Shown piece after piece: positions 61,717 through 64,000 of a stretch of DNA of 64,000 nucleotides (position 1 is its first letter; every line of letters starts with the position of its first letter). A program made the position numbers and the translations under genes. The DNA is from Pedobacter sp. JY14-1 (GTDB lineage: Bacteria > Bacteroidota > Bacteroidia > Sphingobacteriales > Sphingobacteriaceae): NCBI RefSeq assembly GCF_029269825.1, contig NZ_JARJHU010000001.1, positions 124,001 through 188,000 of the forward strand. Reading direction: 5' to 3'. Under the pieces are notes generated by a model that was not told the origin of the DNA, did no database searches, and saw only the letters and a program-made list of their open reading frames with translations.

Positions 61717-63954
61717 TCATTTCTTCCACTTTAACCTGAGGCTGTTGCTCACCACGCTGACACTGCTCAGGGCCATAGCGGCTCCGGCAATCATCGGGTT
61801 CAGCAGGAATCCGTTGACCGGATAAAGAACGCCCGCAGCAATGGGGATACCGATCAGGTTATAGATAAATGCCCAGAACAGGTTTTGTCTGATGGTGGCT
61901 ACGGTATGCCTGGACAGCCTGATGGCCTGGGAGATCCTGGTCAGATCAGAAGAAATAATGGTCATTTTGGCCACGTCCATTGCAATATCGCTCCCCTTGC
62001 CCATCGCTATGCTGACATCTGCCGTAGCCAGAGCCGTACTGTCATTGATACCGTCGCCCACCATAGCTACGGTCTTTCCTTCTTTTTGCAATTGTTTAAT
62101 GAAGTCAGCCTTCTGCTGTGGCAATACCTCGGCCCGGTAATGTTTCAACCCGGCTTGTCCGGCGATGGCTTTTGCTGTAGCAGGGTTATCGCCGGTAAGC
62201 ATGTACAGCTCAATACCCAGCTCCTGCAGCTCAGCAATTGCCCGGACTGAGCTTTCCTTAATCTGGTCGGAAATGGCCAGCACAGCCAGCGCCTTACTGC
62301 TGTCGGCAAACCAGATCACGGTCTGCGATTGACCAGCCCACTCAATGGCCTGCACCTGCAGGTCAGCGGCAATAGTTATCCCGTTTTCTTTCAGCAATGC
62401 TTCATTGCCGGTAAAATAGTTTTCTCCTTCGGCGAAAGCCTTCACCCCCTTACCCGTTACGCTTTCAAAACCCGAGATAGCAGCCGGGCTAAGCTGGTTC
62501 AGGTAGCCCGCAACCGCTTCAGCAAGCGGATGCTCCGACTGCTTTTCCATAGCCAGCAATATCGCTGCACTATCCGGATTCCCGTACAGCCATTTAATGC
62601 CGGTAACCTGGGGCCGGCCTTCAGTAATGGTACCTGTTTTATCCAGTACCATCGCATCTACTTGCTTAGCCAGTTCCAGGCTTTCTGCGTCCTTGATCAA
62701 TATTCCGTTTTCCGCGCCTCTACCAACGCCCACCATAATTGCGGTCGGGGTAGCCAGCCCCAATGCGCACGGGCAGGCGATCACCAGTACCGTCACCGCG
62801 GCAAGCAGTCCGTGAACCAGGCCGTTTTCGCCGCCTAAAACCACCCATAAAGCAAAGCTCAGCAGCGCAATACCGATCACTACCGGAACAAAGATCCCGG
62901 CGATCTTATCCACCAGTTTTTGAACCGGTGCTTTACTGCCCTGGGCATCCTGAACCATTTTAATGATATGCGCGAGCATGGTATCCTTACCCACCTTAAC
63001 CGCAGTAAAATGGAAACTGCCCTTTTGATTGATGGTACCCGCAAATACCTTTTCATCCTTTGATTTCAGCACCGGTACGGGCTCACCACTCAGCATACTC
63101 TCGTCCACGTAGGATTCCCCTGCCGAAACAATTCCGTCCACGGCGATCCGCTCACCCGGTCTTACCAAGATCCTGGACCCGGCCTGCACGTCTTCAATGG
63201 CTACCTGCTGCTCGCTGCCATCGTCCTTAACCAGTGTTACGGTTTTAGGCTGCAGCCCCATCAGCTTTTTTATGGCAGTGGAAGTATTGCCTTTGGCTTT
63301 TTCTTCCAGCAATTTGCCCAGCAGTATGAAAGCGATCACTACGGCAGCGGCTTCGAAATAAACGTGCGCATGCAGTCCCCTTTTATGCCAGAATTCAGGA
63401 AATAACATATTGAACAAGCTGAACAGGTAGGCAATACCTGTACTCAGGGCCACCAGGGTATCCATATTGGCCGAGCGGTGCCTGGCCTGTTTCCAGGCAT
63501 TGACAAAGAAATCCTTCCCCAGCCAGCCGACAACCGGGGTAGATAACAGCCACATCAGCTCGTTGGCATAAGCCATATCCATAAAAAACATCCCGATAAC
63601 GACCAGCGGTGCCGAAAGCAATACCGCCAGCAGTGTTTTTCTTTTCAGCTTATGGTATTTTTCCTGGTGAATACTTTCCAGGGTCTCCTGCTGGGCGGAG
63701 TCTTCCTGGATCAACAGGTCGTAACCTACCGACTGAACTGCTTGCTGCAGCACTTGTGGATTGGTCTCACCGGGCAGGTATTCTACCGTCAGGCTGCCCG
63801 TTGCAAAGTTTACTGATGCACTGACCACACCCTGGGCATGCTTAACAATGCTTTCTGCACTTGAAGCACACGAGGCACAACTCATGTGCAGGACCGGGAA
63901 GGTCTTTTTGACGGTGGCAACCCCATATCTCTCCTGTACATTGTCCTTTACCAT
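61717..63954 (-). CDS. Copper-translocating P1B-type ATPase
   Basis: From the ATG at 63954 (MVKDNVQERYG) 745 residues. One N-terminal HMA domain with HMSCASC; the actuator motif SGEPVPV; the membrane metal site VIACPCALGLATPTA; the phosphorylation site DKTGTITEGRP; the P1B-specific SEHPLAEAV; and the hinge GDGINDSTAL. CPC plus a single HMA domain and the C-terminal YNLIGIPIAAG/MAGAAMALSSVSV-type motifs indicate Cu(I) export. It is upstream of the HMA operon on the same strand. Confidence 0.95.
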   Translation of the reverse strand: MVKDNVQERYGVATVKKTFPVLHMSCASCASSAESIVKHAQGVVSASVNFATGSLTVEYLPGETNPQVLQQAVQSVGYDLLIQEDSAQQETLESIHQEKYHKLKRKTLLAVLLSAPLVVIGMFFMDMAYANELMWLLSTPVVGWLGKDFFVNAWKQARHRSANMDTLVALSTGIAYLFSLFNMLFPEFWHKRGLHAHVYFEAAAVVIAFILLGKLLEEKAKGNTSTAIKKLMGLQPKTVTLVKDDGSEQQVAIEDVQAGSRILVRPGERIAVDGIVSAGESYVDESMLSGEPVPVLKSKDEKVFAGTINQKGSFHFTAVKVGKDTMLAHIIKMVQDAQGSKAPVQKLVDKIAGIFVPVVIGIALLSFALWVVLGGENGLVHGLLAAVTVLVIACPCALGLATPTAIMVGVGRGAENGILIKDAESLELAKQVDAMVLDKTGTITEGRPQVTGIKWLYGNPDSAAILLAMEKQSEHPLAEAVAGYLNQLSPAAISGFESVTGKGVKAFAEGENYFTGNEALLKENGITIAADLQVQAIEWAGQSQTVIWFADSSKALAVLAISDQIKESSVRAIAELQELGIELYMLTGDNPATAKAIAGQAGLKHYRAEVLPQQKADFIKQLQKEGKTVAMVGDGINDSTALATADVSIAMGKGSDIAMDVAKMTIISSDLTRISQAIRLSRHTVATIRQNLFWAFIYNLIGIPIAAGVLYPVNGFLLNPMIAGAAMALSSVSVVSNSLRLKWKK

Positions 63955-64000
63955 AATATTCAACTTTCTTCAGCAAAATTGGTGATTAGCGGGCAGCCGG

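Overview
The window reads as a chromosomal segment of a Bacteroidota bacterium, most likely Sphingobacteriales/Sphingobacteriaceae (Pedobacter-like). The reasons are: the repeated -7 promoter signature TAnnTTTG with a TTG element about 20 bases upstream; the near absence of Shine-Dalgarno sequences; TonB-dependent receptors with carboxypeptidase-regulatory N-termini, one paired with a DUF4249 lipoprotein; DUF2795 and DUF3347 proteins; and a MlaE-MlaF-MlaD set without MlaB/C beside it. Genus is inference. I see no rRNA, CRISPR array, insertion sequence or prophage.

Layout. 1-1225: end of an alpha-E (DUF403) protein and a transglutaminase-like protein. 1229-3523: a secreted propeller protein, a 44-residue membrane protein and an exported unknown. 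3673-7183: pterin carbinolamine dehydratase, alaS and a MerR regulator. 7294-10904: a helix-hairpin-helix outer-membrane protein coupled to ComEC. 10968-16483: crotonase, two envelope proteins (one an LtaS-like phosphatase-fold enzyme) and a DPP-IV peptidase. 16598-20006: Mla lipid transporter and an aldose epimerase. 20028-23159: DUF4249 lipoprotein and its TonB receptor. 23232-28985: four-gene DNA repair cassette (MBL exonuclease, ATP-dependent ligase, Lhr-type helicase, PdeM nuclease). 29006-32311: ferritin-like diiron protein, bioA, NUDIX, CDF transporter. 32426-42488: housekeeping genes (aminotransferase, queA, ispD, cobalamin adenosyltransferase, gatC, acyltransferase, trpS, deoxynucleoside kinase, kdsB) and ABC components. 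42485-50084: lipoprotein, large outer-membrane receptor, pyrG, yidC and an intergenic region with 11-bp tandem repeats. 50085-56134: S9 peptidase, fused SpmA/SpmB protein, response regulator, DEDDh/GIY-YIG nuclease. 56215-63963: copper homeostasis region (HMA-AraC regulator, multicopper oxidase with an outer-membrane-like tail, DUF3347, HMA chaperone, Cu P-type ATPase), interrupted by a fucosidase gene and tRNA-Arg(TCT).

How it fits together. Most genes are core metabolism and envelope maintenance. The parts that look like coherent but under-described modules are: the Exo-Lig-Lhr-PdeM repair operon; the ComEA-like/ComEC pair, where a DNA-binding-type domain sits on an outer-membrane barrel; the diiron protein coupled to bioA; the copper region with a metal-binding-domain AraC regulator and candidate operators; and the nuclease that joins a 3'-5' exonuclease to a UvrC-like endonuclease with an Fe-S-type cysteine motif. 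All functions are inferred from sequence motifs; nothing was searched or computed externally.
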